Shown: positions 18,163 through 27,086, counted from the first letter of the stretch. The stretch is 64,000 nucleotides of DNA from RUG14121 sp964533935 (GCA_964533935.1 CAZHOG010000004.1:56431-120430), one strand, 5' to 3'. Numbers and translations are program-made. Notes: generated by a model from the letters alone, not told the origin.

Positions 18163-18232
18163 TAAAAGAATCTCAGATAGTATTCAGAGATTCTTTTACT
18201 TTTTATATGTAAGCAATATACCTTGCTTACAT
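18163..18232 (-). repeat. Twin-hairpin intergenic element, copy 2 (includes a terminator)
   Basis: After the ogt stop the minus strand shows ATGTAAGCAA/TTGCTTACAT (10 bp, 6-nt loop, 18207-18232) and then a perfect 12-bp hairpin TAAAAGAATCTC/GAGATTCTTTTA with a 12-nt loop (18163-18198). Order, spacing and the AAGCAA/TTGCTT core match the element at 8766-8824, although the outer stem bases differ. Confidence 0.6.
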
Positions 18233-18280
18233 TATTATTATATTCAATATCATATTAATTATACATTAAAAATACTACAG

Positions 18281-18775
18281 CTAAATTAAATCAATCCCCT
18301 CGTTATTAAGTAATGCTTTCTTATTATTTAATCCACCATTATATCCAACCAAATCTCCATTTTTTCCAACAACTCTATGACAGGGAATAATAATGCAAAT
18401 AGAATTCCAACCTACTGCTCTGCCAACTGCCTGACTAGACATTTTTTTTATGCCTCTTTTTTTGGCAATTATTTTTGATATATCATCATACGATAATGTA
18501 TTTCCAAAAGAAATAGAATTTATTATTTCAAAAACTTCGCTTCGAAATGGAGTCAAATCATTTATTTTATATAAAGGTGTAAAATCTGGCTCAATACCAC
18601 TAAAATACATATCCAACCATCTAATTGTCTCTTTAAATACAGCCAATGATTTAGCTTCATAATTTACAATTGTATGTGAATTACTAAATCTTAATCCTGT
18701 TAAATATTCTCCATCACTACTCATTAATATATTATCAAAATTTTTTGGAGTATTATAAATACATTTATAAATCAT
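18281..18775 (-). CDS. ogt: Methylated-DNA--protein-cysteine methyltransferase (Ogt/MGMT)
   Basis: 164 residues. The acceptor motif IIPCHRVVG places the alkyl-accepting cysteine at C132, with the helix-turn-helix segment SSQAVGRAVGWN (about 113-124) and the downstream VGYNGGLNNKKALL loop. It transfers methyl groups from O6-methylguanine (and O4-methylthymine) to itself, irreversibly. AAAGGAG lies upstream of the ATG. It overlaps the phosphatase gene by one base, so the two are co-transcribed, and the transcript probably ends at the twin-hairpin element. Confidence 0.93.
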   Translation of the reverse strand: MIYKCIYNTPKNFDNILMSSDGEYLTGLRFSNSHTIVNYEAKSLAVFKETIRWLDMYFSGIEPDFTPLYKINDLTPFRSEVFEIINSISFGNTLSYDDISKIIAKKRGIKKMSSQAVGRAVGWNSICIIIPCHRVVGKNGDLVGYNGGLNNKKALLNNEGIDLI

Positions 18776-19299
18776 TACAAATTGTACTCCTTTAAATCAC
18801 AGTTTTTTAAGCCTCTATTTAAAAGAAATCCATCCTGAATTCCATCAAAATAACAACTAAATGCCTTGGATATTCCACTATGGGCAACTATTAAGACACT
18901 CTCATAGTTTTTTGTCTTTAATTCATCTAAAAAATCAAATACTTTATTTATAAAGTCTTTTATATTTTCAGAAGTTCCATATTGAATAGCTGTATTATAA
19001 TTCCAATATTCATTTCGATCCGTACAAGTAAGTGGTTTATCAGATAAATCTCCACATTTTCTCTCATGTAATCTTTCATCAATAATTATATTCCTATTAT
19101 TATTGTTAATTATTTTTGCAGTATGTTTTGCTCTTAATAAGGGAGAAGAAATTATAATATCATATTGAATATTCTTAATTTTATCTGCAAGTTCTTGCGC
19201 TTGTTTTATGCCTTTTTCATTTAAATCTTCATCACAACCACAATATTTTTTTAAAGCATTATGTGGTACTTGGCCATGCCTAACTAAATATATTTTCAC
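18775..19299 (-). CDS. Histidine phosphatase family protein (phosphoglycerate mutase-like)
   Basis: 174 residues opening with the RHG motif (MKIYLVRHGQVPHN; catalytic H8), a second basic motif SPLLRAKHTAKII, an acidic proton donor in DERLHERKCGDLSDK, and the second catalytic histidine in VLIVAHSGISKAF. The family removes phosphate from small metabolites or proteins; the substrate here is unknown. GTG is the start, placed by AGGTGATAAATT. It forms a two-gene unit with ogt by a one-base overlap. Confidence 0.88.
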   Translation of the reverse strand: MKIYLVRHGQVPHNALKKYCGCDEDLNEKGIKQAQELADKIKNIQYDIIISSPLLRAKHTAKIINNNNRNIIIDERLHERKCGDLSDKPLTCTDRNEYWNYNTAIQYGTSENIKDFINKVFDFLDELKTKNYESVLIVAHSGISKAFSCYFDGIQDGFLLNRGLKNCDLKEYNL

Positions 19300-19528
19300 A
19301 ATTTATCACCTACTTCTTCAAATAAAGTTAATTATACTATTTATTTTTTCATTTTAATTAATTTTACATTTTATGCTTACAAATACTATTATAACATAAT
19401 TTAGATTATATCCTAAAATGTTAACAATTTTTAGTTGTTCCATTTTCTTCTTTAGACTTATTTATTTTTCCATACATACTGGTTTTTATTATTTCTTTAA
19501 TCTTTCAAAATCAAATTTCTAAATAATA

Positions 19529-19556
19529 TTGATTTAAAAATTATTTGATGTATAAT
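19529..19556 (+). promoter_or_regulatory. Sigma-A promoter of the 19586 gene
   Basis: TTGATT (19529-19534), 16-bp spacer and TATAAT (19551-19556), 29 nt before the ATG. The rest of the 286-nt gap 19300-19585 shows no gene or structured element. Confidence 0.7.
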
Positions 19557-19585
19557 ATAAACACTAATTAGAGGAGACATAAAAT

Positions 19586-20017
19586 ATGTTTGGAAAAAAG
19601 AAAAATAATAATCCTTTTGGAGATAAAAATTATTCAATGAAAGAAAAATACTATGCAGATGAATTATTTGTTGCGAATTTTAAACGCATATCTAGTGCAC
19701 TCACAAATTATGGTCCCGTGATTGAAACAACAACCCAAAAATTTATTTTCGAAAAATTAAATCTTAATAATACCGTAAAATATAGGGAAATCTTTACCGG
19801 TTTTATTACTGACTGTGTAGATGAAACTCATAAAAATGGGGTTAACTTTAAATATTTTGACATACCTTATGTATACGAGCCTCAAAAATTTACAGACTAT
19901 TTTCCCGAAGCTACTGGCTTGGTAGTTCCAAAACTAAGTTTAATCTGGACACTAAATGATCTAAACTATGCAAAAATTGAAAATATTAATTCTACTAAAT
20001 CTAGAAAGAAAAAATAA
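19586..20017 (+). CDS. Hypothetical protein
   Basis: 143 residues with basic ends (MFGKKKNNNPFGDKN at the start and KSRKKK at the end) and a mixed alpha/beta middle including FKYFDIPYVYEPQKFTDYFP. No membrane helix, signal peptide or known motif. GAGGAGAC precedes the ATG, and both promoter and terminator are clear, so it is a genuine single-gene unit. The positively charged tails would fit contact with nucleic acid or ribosomes, but this is only a guess. Confidence 0.6.
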   Translation: MFGKKKNNNPFGDKNYSMKEKYYADELFVANFKRISSALTNYGPVIETTTQKFIFEKLNLNNTVKYREIFTGFITDCVDETHKNGVNFKYFDIPYVYEPQKFTDYFPEATGLVVPKLSLIWTLNDLNYAKIENINSTKSRKKK

Positions 20018-20023
20018 TATATT

Positions 20024-20058
20024 AAAAAACTCAAACTATAAAAGTTCGAGTTTCTTTT
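20024..20058. terminator. Bidirectional terminator between the 19586 gene and tRNA-Leu
   Basis: AAACTCAAACT/AGTTCGAGTTT stem with T-rich flanks on both sides; it ends the plus-strand gene and the minus-strand tRNA. Confidence 0.7.
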
Positions 20059-20063
20059 AATTT

Positions 20064-20149
20064 TGGTGCCCGCGGTCGGACTTGAACCGACACGATATTG
20101 CTATCATTGGATTTTGAGTCCAACGCGTCTACCATTTCACCACGCGGGC
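20064..20149 (-). tRNA. tRNA-Leu (anticodon CAA)
   Basis: Minus-strand acceptor GCCCGCG pairs with CGCGGGC, followed by A and an encoded CCA. The anticodon stem TTGGA/TCCAA holds the loop CTCAAAA, so the anticodon is CAA (reads TTG). A long variable arm, TGATAGCAATATCG, marks a class II tRNA, as expected for leucine. Confidence 0.95.
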
Positions 20150-20204
20150 ATGTTGCTTAAACAACAATATTATTATAACATAACTATTTATATTGTAAAA
20201 GCAA

Positions 20205-20795
20205 TTATTTTAATTCTATTCCCATATCACTAGCAATTTGTAATACTGATGGAACAGAAACAATTGATGATTTTAATGCATTTAAATCAATTGAATTATT
20301 TTTAAAATCAGTTGTCATAAAATCACATTTTTTAAATACAGATTTATAAAATACTGTATTTTTTATTTTACAATAATCAAATATACATTCACTATAATTT
20401 GAATTTTCAAACTTATTATCTATAAATGATATTTCAGTATAATTATTATATTTTATATCGTTTTTTTCTGAGCTACCCATTTGAATTACTGAATCTTCTA
20501 ATGAACATTTTTTTATTTCACTTTCATAAAATGAATCCCCAGTTAATTTACAATTTCTAATTTCACAATTATTAAATCTACAATTGATAAATGTAATATT
20601 TAATAACATGGAATTTGAAATAGTAATGCTATCAAAATAGCAATCAGTAAATGTTATTTTTTCATAATTACATTTATCAAAGTTACTATTCTTAAAAAAT
20701 TTGTATTGAAGATTTTGATTATCAAGAGTTTCACTTTTTATACTAGATTCTAAAACGTCTACTTCATTTTCAATTGCTTCAAGTATATTATTCAT
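20205..20795 (-). CDS. Pentapeptide-repeat-like protein
   Basis: 196 residues dominated by five-residue repeats with a central Phe/Leu/Ile (FKNSNFDKCNYEKITFTDCYF, in part; NCRFNNCEIRNCKLTG; KNTVFYKSVFKKCDFMTTDF). These would build a right-handed quadrilateral beta helix with many small or Cys residues facing inward. Function of such proteins ranges from DNA-gyrase mimicry to scaffolding and cannot be read here. The gene overlaps scpB by 8 bp, an operon position that suggests a link to chromosome segregation, though this is inference. Confidence 0.75.
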   Translation of the reverse strand: MNNILEAIENEVDVLESSIKSETLDNQNLQYKFFKNSNFDKCNYEKITFTDCYFDSITISNSMLLNITFINCRFNNCEIRNCKLTGDSFYESEIKKCSLEDSVIQMGSSEKNDIKYNNYTEISFIDNKFENSNYSECIFDYCKIKNTVFYKSVFKKCDFMTTDFKNNSIDLNALKSSIVSVPSVLQIASDMGIELK

Positions 20796-21357
20796 TTATT
20801 TCTTCTTCCTTATATATAGATGTAAATAATTCTTTTTCACTTTGATTATCTGTTAAATCTTTAACTTCTGGTAGATCGTCTATTGTTGCTAAACCAAAAT
20901 AATCTAGAAAATCAGAGGTTGTTTTATATAAATTAGGTCTTCCAGGTAATGTACTTTTACCTGCTTCCTTTAATAATCCTTTAGCAACTAGTTTTCTAAT
21001 AATATGAGCTGAAGCTATTCCTCTTAATTCATCTACTTCTACTCTAGTAATAGGTTGATTATAAGCAATGATTGCTAACGTTTCTAGAGCAGCTGTGCTT
21101 AATAAATTTGTTTCGCCATTATTAACTAATTTTTGATAATATTCTTTATGTTCTTTTTTTGTTGTTAATTTAAAACAATCTCCTAAATAACTAATTCGAA
21201 TTCCTCGATTATCATTTTCATAACTTTGTTTTAATTCTTTTAGTAATTCTTTGGCTTTTTCCATATCAATATTCATTATTTCACATATTGATTTTAATGA
21301 AACACCTTCATCACCTACTACAAACAAAATACCTTCCAAAACACCAACTAAATTCAT
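20788..21357 (-). CDS. scpB: Segregation and condensation protein B
   Basis: 189 residues with the two winged-helix domains of ScpB: an N-terminal EGILFVVGDEGVSLKSI segment and the highly conserved ALETLAIIAYNQPITRVEVD followed by VAKGLLKEAGKSTLPGRP. It dimerises and binds ScpA to bridge the SMC ATPase, shaping and segregating the chromosome. AGAGGATAAC precedes the ATG, only 2 bp after the scpA stop, and the pentapeptide gene overlaps its end, so the three genes form one operon. Confidence 0.95.
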   Translation of the reverse strand: MNLVGVLEGILFVVGDEGVSLKSICEIMNIDMEKAKELLKELKQSYENDNRGIRISYLGDCFKLTTKKEHKEYYQKLVNNGETNLLSTAALETLAIIAYNQPITRVEVDELRGIASAHIIRKLVAKGLLKEAGKSTLPGRPNLYKTTSDFLDYFGLATIDDLPEVKDLTDNQSEKELFTSIYKEEEINE

Positions 21358-21359
21358 TG

Positions 21360-22082
21360 TTATCCTCTTTTCTCAATCATAATTTTATTAAAATTATTTT
21401 CCTGAGTTAATATGATTTCATCATTTTTACTCATACTTAAAATTGCTAAAAAAGTAACTACAACATATTCTTTTGTTACTTCTTCAAATAATTCAGTAAA
21501 TTCTACCTTTTTATTATCTTTTAATATATTTCTAATACTTTTAGTACGATCTGATACACTAATTTCTTTTTTTGTTATTCTTGTATTAACAGGTTTAGCA
21601 TATTCCAATCTTTGTTTAAATGACATAAAAGCATTTATTAAATCATCTATAGAAACACTACCATCATTTACTATTTTTTCTTCTGTTAATTGTTTTAAAT
21701 TTTCAGGAGTTTTTGTATACACTTCATTTCTTGTTGCTTCCAAGTCCTTAAATATATCACTCATATTTTTAAATTTTTCATATTCAATTAATTTTCTTTT
21801 TAAATCTTCTTCAGAATTAATAGAGTATTCATCAGTTTCTTCTGTTTCATCTTTAATATTGATTAACATTTTACTTTTTAAATGAATTAATTCAGCAGCC
21901 ATCACTAGAAATTCACTAGCAACATCAATATTTAAATCTTGCATATCACTTATATATTTTAAATATTGTTCTATTATTAAACTTGTATCAATTTCATATA
22001 TATCCATTTTAGTTTCTTTAACTAAATGTAAAAGAAGGTCTAGAGGGCCTTCAAAATCATTTATTGTTATTTTATAATTCAA
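21360..22082 (-). CDS. scpA: Segregation and condensation protein A (kleisin)
   Basis: 240 residues with the kleisin N-terminus INDFEGPLDLLLHLVKETKMDIYEI, AAELIHLKSKMLI in the middle, and a C-terminal winged helix that binds the SMC head (VTFLAILSMSKNDEIILTQE). It closes the SMC ring together with ScpB. The start is TTG at 22082, supported by AGGAAGTGG upstream. A DNA-facing membrane-anchored protein gene lies 14 nt upstream on the same strand. Confidence 0.94.
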   Translation of the reverse strand: MNYKITINDFEGPLDLLLHLVKETKMDIYEIDTSLIIEQYLKYISDMQDLNIDVASEFLVMAAELIHLKSKMLINIKDETEETDEYSINSEEDLKRKLIEYEKFKNMSDIFKDLEATRNEVYTKTPENLKQLTEEKIVNDGSVSIDDLINAFMSFKQRLEYAKPVNTRITKKEISVSDRTKSIRNILKDNKKVEFTELFEEVTKEYVVVTFLAILSMSKNDEIILTQENNFNKIMIEKRG

Positions 22083-22096
22083 TTAAACCACTTCCT

Positions 22097-23038
22097 TTAT
22101 GAGCAGCTGTAACCCCTTGATTCCATTTCAAATTTAACTACTTTTGCAGTTGTTTCATTATTATAATAATTATCATTCTTTAAATTCTTAATATTAGCAT
22201 CACTTGTTTTAATATTTGTTGTAACAGTAAATCCTGAAGATACTTCTATAATATTAGATTTAACTCCATTTTGATTATTGTAATTTGTAACCAAAGTTTT
22301 ATATTGATTCAAATAAATATTATATAAAGTAGCATTGTTATTAGCAAAATTTACTGTATCATTTATAGATTCAAGCTTACCATCTTTATTGAATGTATAT
22401 AAAATACTATTAATATCATTACTACATGTTAGGGTATTATCTGCATTTAAAGTAATATCACTATAATCATTAGTATTTTTTTCTGAAATTATTATTTTTT
22501 CTAAACTATTATATTCATCCTGATTTATTTCGATAATTTCATTTAATGAAGTACCTGGTGATAAAATATTATTGGAAAAAATATGCCTACTAATTAACAT
22601 TTTTTCAGAATTATAACTTTCTATAAAATATTTAGTATTACTAAAATCAATATTTTCTTTTCCAGAATTAGACATATTAAATGATAAATAATATCCTTCT
22701 TCTGTTCCATATTTATTAAATGATTTAAAGGTAATATCATTAATTTTAAAAGATAGTTCACTATTAAAATCATACATTACTATTTCAGGTGTTTCTTCTT
22801 TATTGTCGTCATCCACAGTAGGTTCGACAATTGGCGTAACTTTTTTATCTTCTTTATCAAACAAATCATTTACAAATCCTGTAATATAAGGCAACAAAAT
22901 AGCAAATATGATAAACACTGTAAATAAAATAATTAAACCCACAGGACTTTCATTAGTATCTTCTAAATAACCTATTGTTGTAGGTTCTAGCTCAGTATCA
23001 TTTATAAAAATTTCTGTATTTTTATCTTTTTTCCCCAT
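22097..23038 (-). CDS. Membrane-anchored extracytoplasmic protein, unknown function
   Basis: 313 residues: a cytoplasmic tail of about 30, one membrane helix (about 32-53, GLIILFTVFIIFAILLPYIT), an acidic linker rich in Val, Pro and Asp, and an extracytoplasmic domain of mostly beta strands. The latter contains a first half reminiscent of DUF4352/FxLYD-type beta sandwiches (SFNMSNSGKENIDFSNTKYF) and a second half ending in a paired-cysteine position (SYSCS-like tail). It is translated just ahead of scpA and may share its promoter. I cannot assign a role. Confidence 0.6.
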   Translation of the reverse strand: MGKKDKNTEIFINDTELEPTTIGYLEDTNESPVGLIILFTVFIIFAILLPYITGFVNDLFDKEDKKVTPIVEPTVDDDNKEETPEIVMYDFNSELSFKINDITFKSFNKYGTEEGYYLSFNMSNSGKENIDFSNTKYFIESYNSEKMLISRHIFSNNILSPGTSLNEIIEINQDEYNSLEKIIISEKNTNDYSDITLNADNTLTCSNDINSILYTFNKDGKLESINDTVNFANNNATLYNIYLNQYKTLVTNYNNQNGVKSNIIEVSSGFTVTTNIKTSDANIKNLKNDNYYNNETTAKVVKFEMESRGYSCS

Positions 23039-23075
23039 ATATCTTCATCCTTCTTATTTATTATAACAAATAATT

Positions 23076-23099
23076 AAAAAAAGCTAAAGAATAACTTTA
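23076..23099 (-). terminator. Terminator of the spoVA operon
   Basis: AAAGTTA/TAGCTTT stem (one G-T pair) with a 5-nt loop and following T-run on the minus strand, at the spoVAE stop. Confidence 0.6.
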
Positions 23100-23447
23100 A
23101 CTTTTAGGTTTAAATATAAAAGTGAAAATGAACGAAAATATAACTGCACTGCTTATTGCTGCCGATGACTTACTTAAAAGACCAGTAAATAATCCAATTA
23201 CGCCTTCATTTTTAAAACCTTCTATGCATCCTTTATATAATAAATTACCAAAATTTGATATTAATACAGTTGCTCCACAACCGGCAAAATCAATAATTTT
23301 ATCATAAAATCCTAAAAATGCTAATACCGCACCAATGATGGTAAATATAGATGTTACATGCCCAGGAGTTATCTTAAAACTATCCAACATTATCTGGGCA
23401 ATTAAACAAAATAATCCTGAAACTAAAAATGCATAAAATAATTTCAT
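23097..23447 (-). CDS. spoVAE: Stage V sporulation protein AE (SpoVAEb)
   Basis: 116 residues, hydrophobic almost throughout with about four helices; FKITPGHVTSIFTIIGAVLA, FDKIIDFAGCGATVLISNFG-like and GNLLYKGCIEGF segments are typical of SpoVAE. With SpoVAC and SpoVAD it forms the channel that takes dipicolinic acid into the forespore and releases it in germination. GGAGGTCTTG lies before the ATG, which overlaps the spoVAD stop by one base. The operon here holds only AC, AD and AE, the minimal set also found in many Clostridia. Confidence 0.93.
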   Translation of the reverse strand: MKLFYAFLVSGLFCLIAQIMLDSFKITPGHVTSIFTIIGAVLAFLGFYDKIIDFAGCGATVLISNFGNLLYKGCIEGFKNEGVIGLFTGLLSKSSAAISSAVIFSFIFTFIFKPKS

Positions 23448-24412
23448 TACAAGACCTCCAAACTAACAGCATGAGCAATAGCTGATATTGTATTTTTTTG
23501 ATTTACTAAAGTTGGAGTATGCAATGAACCCGTTCCAACTATCAATATTTTTTTATATTTTTTATTTTTTAGGATTTTATTAAATAATACTAATGGTAAA
23601 GATATTGGACCACTCGCTCCAGCGTTTATTTCTTGATTATGTGCATATATTTCCATACCAGCATCAATATGATTTTTTAAATTAATATTATAATTAATAC
23701 TCATATATTCTTTTAATATTTCTTTGCCTACTTCTCCCAAATCTCCCGTTAAAATTAAATCATAATAATCAATGGTTCTTTTGTTTTCTTCTAAATGTTT
23801 AATGATTGTACTTGCTGCAGCTGGAGCCATAACTGCTCCCATATTATTAACATCTTTAATTCCCATATTTATAACGTTTCCAATTGTTCCACTTTCTAAT
23901 TTGATTTTTGCATCTTTTTTTTCAAGAAGACATCCAACACTACCTGTAGCTGTAAATGTATTGCATTTATGCTTCGGGCCACCATATTCAATTGGATATC
24001 GAAATTGTTTTTCTGCCGTTAAATTATGAGATGAAGATAACGCTATTATATTTTTTATTCCCCTATTAGCTAATAGATTTGCCCCAACAATTAAACTTTC
24101 AACAAATGTTGCACATGCACTATAAACACCTAATAATGGAATATTATATTTTTCTATGGCCGATGATGTAATTGCTATTTGATTAAACAAATCGCCACCT
24201 ACTATACAATCAATATTAGATTCATTTAATTCGTTTTTTGAAAGAATACTATCGATTACTTTTCTTTGCATTTTTATCTCAGCATTTTCAAATGTTTTTT
24301 CTCCATAATAATAATCATCTATTGTACAATCATAACACTTGATTTGTCCCATTTTTTCCATTGGACCTGCTATCGAATAAAAATCTTTTATATAACAATT
24401 ATTAAATTTCAT
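23447..24412 (-). CDS. spoVAD: Stage V sporulation protein AD
   Basis: 321 residues with a thiolase-like fold as in SpoVAD: the GVYSACATFVESLIVGANLL segment holds the cysteine at the thiolase active-site position, followed by ALSSSHNLTAEKQFRYPIEYG and HDAGMEIYAHNQEINAGASG-like. SpoVAD binds dipicolinic acid and sits on the outer face of the inner forespore membrane. It starts 2 bp after spoVAC and its stop overlaps spoVAE, so the three are translated as a block under the sigma-G promoter. Confidence 0.95.
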   Translation of the reverse strand: MKFNNCYIKDFYSIAGPMEKMGQIKCYDCTIDDYYYGEKTFENAEIKMQRKVIDSILSKNELNESNIDCIVGGDLFNQIAITSSAIEKYNIPLLGVYSACATFVESLIVGANLLANRGIKNIIALSSSHNLTAEKQFRYPIEYGGPKHKCNTFTATGSVGCLLEKKDAKIKLESGTIGNVINMGIKDVNNMGAVMAPAAASTIIKHLEENKRTIDYYDLILTGDLGEVGKEILKEYMSINYNINLKNHIDAGMEIYAHNQEINAGASGPISLPLVLFNKILKNKKYKKILIVGTGSLHTPTLVNQKNTISAIAHAVSLEVL

Positions 24413-24413
24413 T

Positions 24414-24848
24414 CTATCCTCCTAATATGACTTTAAGTAAAGCTAAGAAAAAAGCACTAGTCATTCCATATAATAAAACACTTCCAGCAAGTTTAAAAAA
24501 ATTACTACCAAGGGTTATTACACCATCTCTTTTATAATCCATAGCACTACTGGTTATTGAATGAGCAAATCCTGTAGTTGGTAATATCAAACCCATTTTT
24601 GCTTTTTCAACCCATTTATCAAAAAAATTTAATGCTGTAAACAAACTTCCTATAAAGATCACAAATATAGCTAGCCAAATACAAGCTTCTTCTCTTTTAA
24701 AAGAATAACAATTAATTAGTATTGTTACAAATGTTTCTCCTAAAAATCCACAAAAACCACCTACTAAGAATGCATAAACAGCATTTTTAAATTTATCTTC
24801 TTTTGGAGTAAGCTGTTTAACCAGTTTTTTATAATCATCCTTATTCAT
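24414..24848 (-). CDS. spoVAC: Stage V sporulation protein AC
   Basis: 144 residues with four or more membrane helices; KDDYKKLVKQLTPKE at the N-terminus, FLVGGFCGFLGE, and the GLILPTTGFAHSITSSAMDY loop are diagnostic for SpoVAC. The protein is a mechanosensitive channel component that moves dipicolinic acid across the inner forespore membrane. It heads the spoVA operon, with AGGTGATTTT before its ATG and a sigma-G-like promoter beginning right after the VirD4 terminator. Confidence 0.95.
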   Translation of the reverse strand: MNKDDYKKLVKQLTPKEDKFKNAVYAFLVGGFCGFLGETFVTILINCYSFKREEACIWLAIFVIFIGSLFTALNFFDKWVEKAKMGLILPTTGFAHSITSSAMDYKRDGVITLGSNFFKLAGSVLLYGMTSAFFLALLKVILGG

Positions 24849-24863
24849 AAAATCACCTACAAT

Positions 24864-24892
24864 TATTATGAAAATAATTTTATTAAATATAC
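24864..24892 (-). promoter_or_regulatory. Sigma-G-type forespore promoter of the spoVA operon
   Basis: The minus strand carries GTATA (24888-24892), a 17-bp spacer and CATAATA (24864-24870), matching the sigma-G pattern GNATR-N17/18-CATNNTA. The -10 is 15 nt from the spoVAC start codon. Sigma-G drives spoVA in Bacillus. Confidence 0.75.
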
Positions 24893-24919
24893 AAAAAAAG
24901 ATGACTTATTCGTCATCTT
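24893..24919 (-). terminator. Terminator of the VirD4-like gene and of the whole secretion locus
   Basis: Perfect AAGATGAC/GTCATCTT stem, 6-nt loop and seven T on the minus strand, overlapping the stop codon. It insulates the locus from the spoVA operon. Confidence 0.85.
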
Positions 24920-27086
24920 GAAAGAAATCATCAAAGAATTCATCATCTGTAATAATATTATCATTAACAATAACACTATCAACATCAACATTAATTTTTG
25001 GTTTATCAGATTTTTTGAATTCCTCTGAATTTGTTATTTTATCTTCTTTAATAACTGGTGTAGGATCAATTTCATCCTCGTCATCATCCTCAAATAGATT
25101 ATTATCCATTTCTTTCATTTTAGGTAAATCACTATCACCAGTTTTATTATTAGAAGCTTCTTTTTCTTTAGCCTCTTCTTCGTCTAATTCTTTTAATCTT
25201 TTGTCAATATCTGCCATTACTTTATCAATATCAATATCATTTAATGGATTAGGTTTAAATGGATTAGCAGCTGGTTGACCACCCATATTTCCCATAAATG
25301 GATTTGGTTGCATCATACCACCAAATGGATTTAAGCCCATCATATTATCATTTCCCATAGGAGAATCAGATTCCATCATAGCTTTTCTTTTTTCTTCTGA
25401 AACATATTTTTTAATATCAAATAATTCTATCTCTTTTGTTTTTCTATCAGGTAAAACTGCATCTTTTTTTTCTATTCCCCAATTGATTTCAAAATCACCT
25501 TTTAATCTTGTTCTATATGGATATTTTCTACTTCTTAGTAATAAAGCTTCTCCCATTTTAAACTTTTGTAAATCAGTAACTGTAATAAGTGGTGTTGATG
25601 CTGTTTTGTCTTTTTCTTTTGATTTAACTTCTCCACACATTTTACTAATCTCTTCTAAAGCTGCCATTTCTGTTGATAATAAATATATTAAATTATTACA
25701 ATTTCCTTTAATTACTTGTGCAACTTCTTGACCATAAACGTCATTCAATTGAGCAAAGTTTTGAATAATAAAAGTCATTCTTATATCTCTACTACGTGCA
25801 GCAGATACCATAGAACCAACATCTTTAAGTGGTGGCATATTAGCAAATTCATCAAGAATAAAATTTGTTCTAAATGGTAATTTTCCACCATTTTCATTTG
25901 CAACTGATACTAATGTTTCATAGCATTGCTTGATAAATATTGTTAATAAACTGTGATATGTAGTTTTTTCATCATGGATTATCATAAATACAGCTGTTTT
26001 TTCTTTTCCAATTGATGCCATATCAAAATCACTATAAGCAAGCATTTCAGATAATTTTTCACGAGATGTAAATATTCTTATTTTTTGTCTAAAAGTTGAT
26101 AATATTCCACCCTTAGTATCGCTTGGTGCATTAACAGTATTAGATGCAAATATACTTGCTGAAGATGCCTCACCTTTTATTTTAAAATATTCTTTAATGT
26201 ATTGGGAAGCACCAAATCTTTCTTCTCCAACAGTACTCATGTAATTTATCGAATTTAAATTAACTTCTTCTTCCTGGGCATCAGTAAATAAACCTAATGC
26301 CAAACCTGAAAAATAATCTGATGAACTCTTTTCCCAGAAAGGATCTTTATTATTAGGATCTTGAAAAATATTTAAAGCAACGTCATCTAATAATTCAGTG
26401 GCTTTATCAATATCTCCAGCTTTATAATAACGATAAGGTAATGTTAATGGATTCCAAGCATTTCCTTTTTGAGGATCCCTGAAATTTAAAACAATAATAT
26501 TGTAGCCTCTTCTTTTTAATTCTTCAGCAGAAGTTTGATATAGCTCACCTTTTGGATCAGTAATAATCATACTTTGACCATTTTTAGCTAAAATATTAAC
26601 TAATGGTTTTACAATAGATTCTGATTTACCACTACCTGTAGTACCTAGAATCAAATTATGATATTGACTATTGTCAACATAAATTTTACCTTTTTCATAA
26701 AGTAACGGAACTCCACCAGCAGCTATATTATCCTGTGTTGGGTCAATTGCCACTACACCTGAGTCCTCTTTAATTTCCTTATCTTTCGCCCATCTTGAAT
26801 ATCCCTTATTTTCTTTTTCACCAATTTTTATTCCAGGTTTACCATTTTCTTTATTAAAAATATAAGAAGAAACACTTGAAAATATTATTATAAGTGAAAT
26901 AAAGAACATTCCTAAAGTTAAAGGAAGATAATGTAATGAAAATGCCTTAAATGGTAATAATCCATAAAAAACTCCACGATTTGCAAATGAATCAAAATTT
27001 AGGATTGCTATTGCACAAAGATATAGTAGGAATATAGAAAAAGCAGCAAAAATAGTTAAGTCTTTTTTTGTTATTCTAAATTTCAT
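24906..27086 (-). CDS. VirD4/TraG-family type IV secretion coupling ATPase
   Basis: 726 residues. Two N-terminal membrane helices (about 10-30 and 52-76) are followed by the coupling-protein ATPase: Walker A GTTGSGKS (148-155), MIITDPKGELYQ, WEKSSSDYFSGL, and Walker B FILDEFANMPPL (about 409-420). In type IV secretion VirD4 selects substrates and feeds them to the channel. Here a Met/Asn/Pro linker (about 570-620) leads to a very acidic tail ending in DDEFFDDFFQDDE, which might bind a basic substrate or partner. It is the last gene of the locus. No relaxase lies nearby, so its substrate is probably protein, not relaxase-bound DNA. Confidence 0.92.
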   Translation of the reverse strand: MKFRITKKDLTIFAAFSIFLLYLCAIAILNFDSFANRGVFYGLLPFKAFSLHYLPLTLGMFFISLIIIFSSVSSYIFNKENGKPGIKIGEKENKGYSRWAKDKEIKEDSGVVAIDPTQDNIAAGGVPLLYEKGKIYVDNSQYHNLILGTTGSGKSESIVKPLVNILAKNGQSMIITDPKGELYQTSAEELKRRGYNIIVLNFRDPQKGNAWNPLTLPYRYYKAGDIDKATELLDDVALNIFQDPNNKDPFWEKSSSDYFSGLALGLFTDAQEEEVNLNSINYMSTVGEERFGASQYIKEYFKIKGEASSASIFASNTVNAPSDTKGGILSTFRQKIRIFTSREKLSEMLAYSDFDMASIGKEKTAVFMIIHDEKTTYHSLLTIFIKQCYETLVSVANENGGKLPFRTNFILDEFANMPPLKDVGSMVSAARSRDIRMTFIIQNFAQLNDVYGQEVAQVIKGNCNNLIYLLSTEMAALEEISKMCGEVKSKEKDKTASTPLITVTDLQKFKMGEALLLRSRKYPYRTRLKGDFEINWGIEKKDAVLPDRKTKEIELFDIKKYVSEEKRKAMMESDSPMGNDNMMGLNPFGGMMQPNPFMGNMGGQPAANPFKPNPLNDIDIDKVMADIDKRLKELDEEEAKEKEASNNKTGDSDLPKMKEMDNNLFEDDDEDEIDPTPVIKEDKITNSEEFKKSDKPKINVDVDSVIVNDNIITDDEFFDDFFQDDE

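Noticed and set aside
19300..19585. Small gene in the 286-nt gap
   Set aside because: Frames are short and lack ribosome binding sites; only the promoter of the plus-strand gene is supported.
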